DNA from: Lentisphaeria bacterium
GTDB taxonomy: Bacteria > Verrucomicrobiota > Lentisphaeria > Victivallales > UBA1829
Length of the DNA stretch: 8,040 bases
Direction: 5' to 3'
Assembly: GCA_017540385.1 (NCBI GenBank)
Contig: JAFYBD010000219.1
Coordinates: forward strand, 1 to 8,040
Part shown: one piece after another, positions 6,451-8,040 of the stretch
Layout of the letters: every line of letters begins with the position of its first letter
Numbering within the stretch: position 1 is the stretch's first letter
The notes under the pieces: model-generated
What the model was told of the DNA's origin: nothing
Seen by the model: the letters and a program-made list of their open reading frames with translations, nothing else
Databases searched by the model: none
Position numbers and translations under genes: made by a program

Positions 6451-7320
6451 TCAGGCTTCCGGGACGTCCGCGAGGATCTGACGCAGGAACTCGCGGTTCT
6501 TGTCGGACGGCGGACACAGCGGCAGGCGGTATTCCTCGTCGACGAGTCCGCGCAGCGCGAGCGCGGCCTTGACCGGGATCGGGTTGGTCTCCACGAACAT
6601 GGCCTTGAAGAACTTGTAGAGCTTGCGGTGCATGACGGCCGCTTCGGCGTAGTTTCCGGCGAGGCAGACGTCCACGAGCCGCTTCATCTCCTTCGGGATC
6701 ACGTTCGAGGCCACGCTGACCACGCCCACGGCGCCGACCGACATCATCGGCACGGTCAGGGCGTCGTCGCCGCTCAGGACCGGCACGTCGCAGAGGTCGA
6801 GGATCTCGGACACGCGGTCGACGGAGCCGGAGGCCTCCTTCACGCCGGCGATGTTGCAGTTCTTCACCAGCCGTGCGATGGTCTCGGCGGAGACGGACAC
6901 GCCGGACCGCCCCGGGACGTTGTAGATCACGATCGGGATGTCGCAGGAATCGGCGATGGTGGCGAAATGCCGGTAGAGGCCTTCCTGCGTGGGCTTGTTG
7001 TAGTACGGCGCGACCTGGAGCGAGAAATCCGCGCCATCGGCCTTGGCGTGACGCGTCAGGTGAAGCGCCTCCGCGGTCGAATTCGCGCCGCTTCCGGCCA
7101 GGACCTTGCAGCGTCCGTTCACCAGCTGGACCACGGTCGCGATCACGCGTTCGTGTTCCTCGAAGCTGAGCGTGGGGGATTCGCCTGTCGTACCGACCGG
7201 GGAAATGCCGTCGACGCCGCCGGCGATCTGCATTTCGACCAGCCGGGTCAGCTTATCATAATCGACGGCGCCGTTGTGAAACGGAGTAACGAGCGCAGTG
7301 TAGAGTCCTTGCATTTTCAT
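6451..7320 (-). CDS. dapA: 4-hydroxy-tetrahydrodipicolinate synthase (DapA)
   Basis: This 289-residue TIM-barrel enzyme condenses pyruvate with L-aspartate 4-semialdehyde, the first committed step to diaminopimelate and lysine. All key residues fall at the E. coli numbers: T44 and T45 in GTTGES, Y107 in APYYNKP, Y133 in IVIYNVPGRSG, R138 in the same loop, and the Schiff-base lysine K161 in GVKEASG. The GDDAL motif is at 184-188. No signal peptide is present; it is cytoplasmic. The same frame stays open upstream to 7974, but the homology begins at MKMQGLYTALVTPF, so the ATG at 7320 is the start. AAGGA (complement of 7330-7334) lies 9 bases before it, inside dapF. The start overlaps the dapF stop by four bases (ATGA), pointing to coupled translation. 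Feedback inhibition by lysine is known for some members but cannot be read here with confidence. Confidence 0.97.
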   Translation of the reverse strand: MKMQGLYTALVTPFHNGAVDYDKLTRLVEMQIAGGVDGISPVGTTGESPTLSFEEHERVIATVVQLVNGRCKVLAGSGANSTAEALHLTRHAKADGADFSLQVAPYYNKPTQEGLYRHFATIADSCDIPIVIYNVPGRSGVSVSAETIARLVKNCNIAGVKEASGSVDRVSEILDLCDVPVLSGDDALTVPMMSVGAVGVVSVASNVIPKEMKRLVDVCLAGNYAEAAVMHRKLYKFFKAMFVETNPIPVKAALALRGLVDEEYRLPLCPPSDKNREFLRQILADVPEA

Positions 7321-8040
7321 GAGTTGAAATCCTTTTCCTTGGAGTATGTGGCATTGGCCGCCGAAGCGACGGCCAGTTCGAATCGTTCGGCGGGGGCGGT
7401 GCCGCGGCAGACTTCCACCGCGGGGCCGGTCAGGATGATCTTCCGGGCGTCGCCGGAGCCCGGGAGCTGCGTCCGCACGAGGTCGCCGGAACGCGTGAGG
7501 AACGTGAGTTCGGCCGGGGCATGGAAGAACTTGGCGAGGACGCGCGCGCTGGAGGCCACGCCGGTCCCGCAGGCAAGAGTCTCGTCCTCCACGCCGCGTT
7601 CGTAGGTGCGGATGACCACGGGGTCGCGGAAATCCTGCCCGAATTCGATGAAATCGACGTTGACGCCCGCGGGAGCGAACGCCTCGTGACGGCGGAGTTC
7701 GCGTCCCAGCCGCACCACGTCGTCGCGGCGGGCGAGTCCGTCCATGCGGACGACAGCGTGAGGGACGCCGACCGCACCTTTGAACACGGCGAAGCCGCAG
7801 ACGTCGCCGCAGGATTCGAAGTCCTCGGTGACGGGCAGTTCGATGCGGACCCGGTCGGCGGACAGCACCTCGGCGGAAAGTTCGCCGCCGCCGGTCGTGA
7901 ACGTGATCCGCGGGCCTTCGGCGAGACGGTGCGTGTGGGCGAAGAGCGCGGCGCAGCGGAGACCGTTGCCGCACAGTTCCGCCCGGGAGCCGTCGCAGTT
8001 GTAGAACTCCATGACGACGTGATTGCAGCCGGGGATGCGC
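7317..8040 (-). CDS. dapF: Diaminopimelate epimerase (DapF), 5' end outside window
   Basis: The frame is open from the right edge; 240 residues are visible, so roughly the first 35 are missing (E. coli DapF has 274). DapF interconverts LL- and meso-diaminopimelate without a cofactor, using two cysteines. Both are present: the first in FYNCDGSRAELCGNGLRC (second Cys of this stretch, before GNG) and the second in YERGVEDETLACGTG. Other family segments include GGGELSAE, VGVPHAVV and NVDFIEF. An ATG at 8012 is internal, because nine residues of good homology (RIPGCNHVV) precede it. The C-terminus carries about 20 residues beyond the usual family end (ERFELAVASAANATYSK and on), encoding the dapA Shine-Dalgarno region. 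It overlaps dapA by four bases. This supplies meso-DAP for peptidoglycan and for lysine. Confidence 0.97.
   Translation of the reverse strand, partial: RIPGCNHVVMEFYNCDGSRAELCGNGLRCAALFAHTHRLAEGPRITFTTGGGELSAEVLSADRVRIELPVTEDFESCGDVCGFAVFKGAVGVPHAVVRMDGLARRDDVVRLGRELRRHEAFAPAGVNVDFIEFGQDFRDPVVIRTYERGVEDETLACGTGVASSARVLAKFFHAPAELTFLTRSGDLVRTQLPGSGDARKIILTGPAVEVCRGTAPAERFELAVASAANATYSKEKDFNS

Noticed and set aside
6442..7605. Plus-strand open frame of 387 codons opposite dapA and dapF
   Set aside because: It is an antisense shadow with biased His/Arg/Asp composition; both dap genes on the other strand are certain.
7321..7974. Upstream extension of the dapA frame to 507 codons
   Set aside because: The added part is an Arg/Pro-rich shadow of dapF in another frame; DapA homology starts at the ATG at 7320.

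Overview
The window is GC-rich (roughly 60% by eye), densely packed bacterial chromosome. DAP-pathway genes, lipoprotein-type and Sec-type signal peptides, a stand-alone YhcH-family protein and a bacterial cation-chloride cotransporter suggest a Gram-negative-type bacterium. The style of the secreted hypotheticals recalls the PVC group (Lentisphaerota, Kiritimatiellota or Verrucomicrobiota), but that is an inference and no marker here proves it. I see no mobile element, CRISPR array or phage gene.

Plus strand, 1-2230. The 3' end of a gene of uncertain family (possibly an NTN-type amide hydrolase or acyltransferase) runs in from the left edge and is followed after 21 bases by a YhcH/YjgK/YiaL-family gene. 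A GC-rich hairpin region with a T-rich tail then probably ends that transcript. A sigma70-like promoter candidate precedes a complete tRNA-Leu(CAA) with encoded CCA. Only 29 bases after the tRNA begins a secreted zinc metallopeptidase that resembles the DA1 (LIM-peptidase) family, followed after 26 bases by a signal-peptide-bearing single-domain rhodanese. The tRNA, peptidase and rhodanese could share one transcript.

Minus strand, 8040-2264. Reading leftward: dapF (5' end outside the window), dapA (4-base ATGA overlap), a secreted protein of unknown function, a membrane-anchored protein of unknown function (4-base GTGA overlap), and a 753-residue SLC12-type cation-chloride cotransporter. Gaps are 69 bases or less, so this may be one operon whose promoter lies beyond the right edge. 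DapA and DapF act in the diaminopimelate branch that supplies lysine and peptidoglycan precursors; the two unknown envelope proteins and the transporter may be linked to them only by co-transcription. The two gene blocks converge with a 33-base gap at 2231-2263.

The best candidates for a second look are the bacterial DA1-like peptidase with its N-terminal four-cysteine motif, placed directly behind a tRNA gene, and the coupled pair of unknown envelope proteins next to a prokaryotic cotransporter that carries the Ser-Ser pair typical of sodium-dependent animal members. No clearly new multi-gene system can be claimed from the sequence alone.
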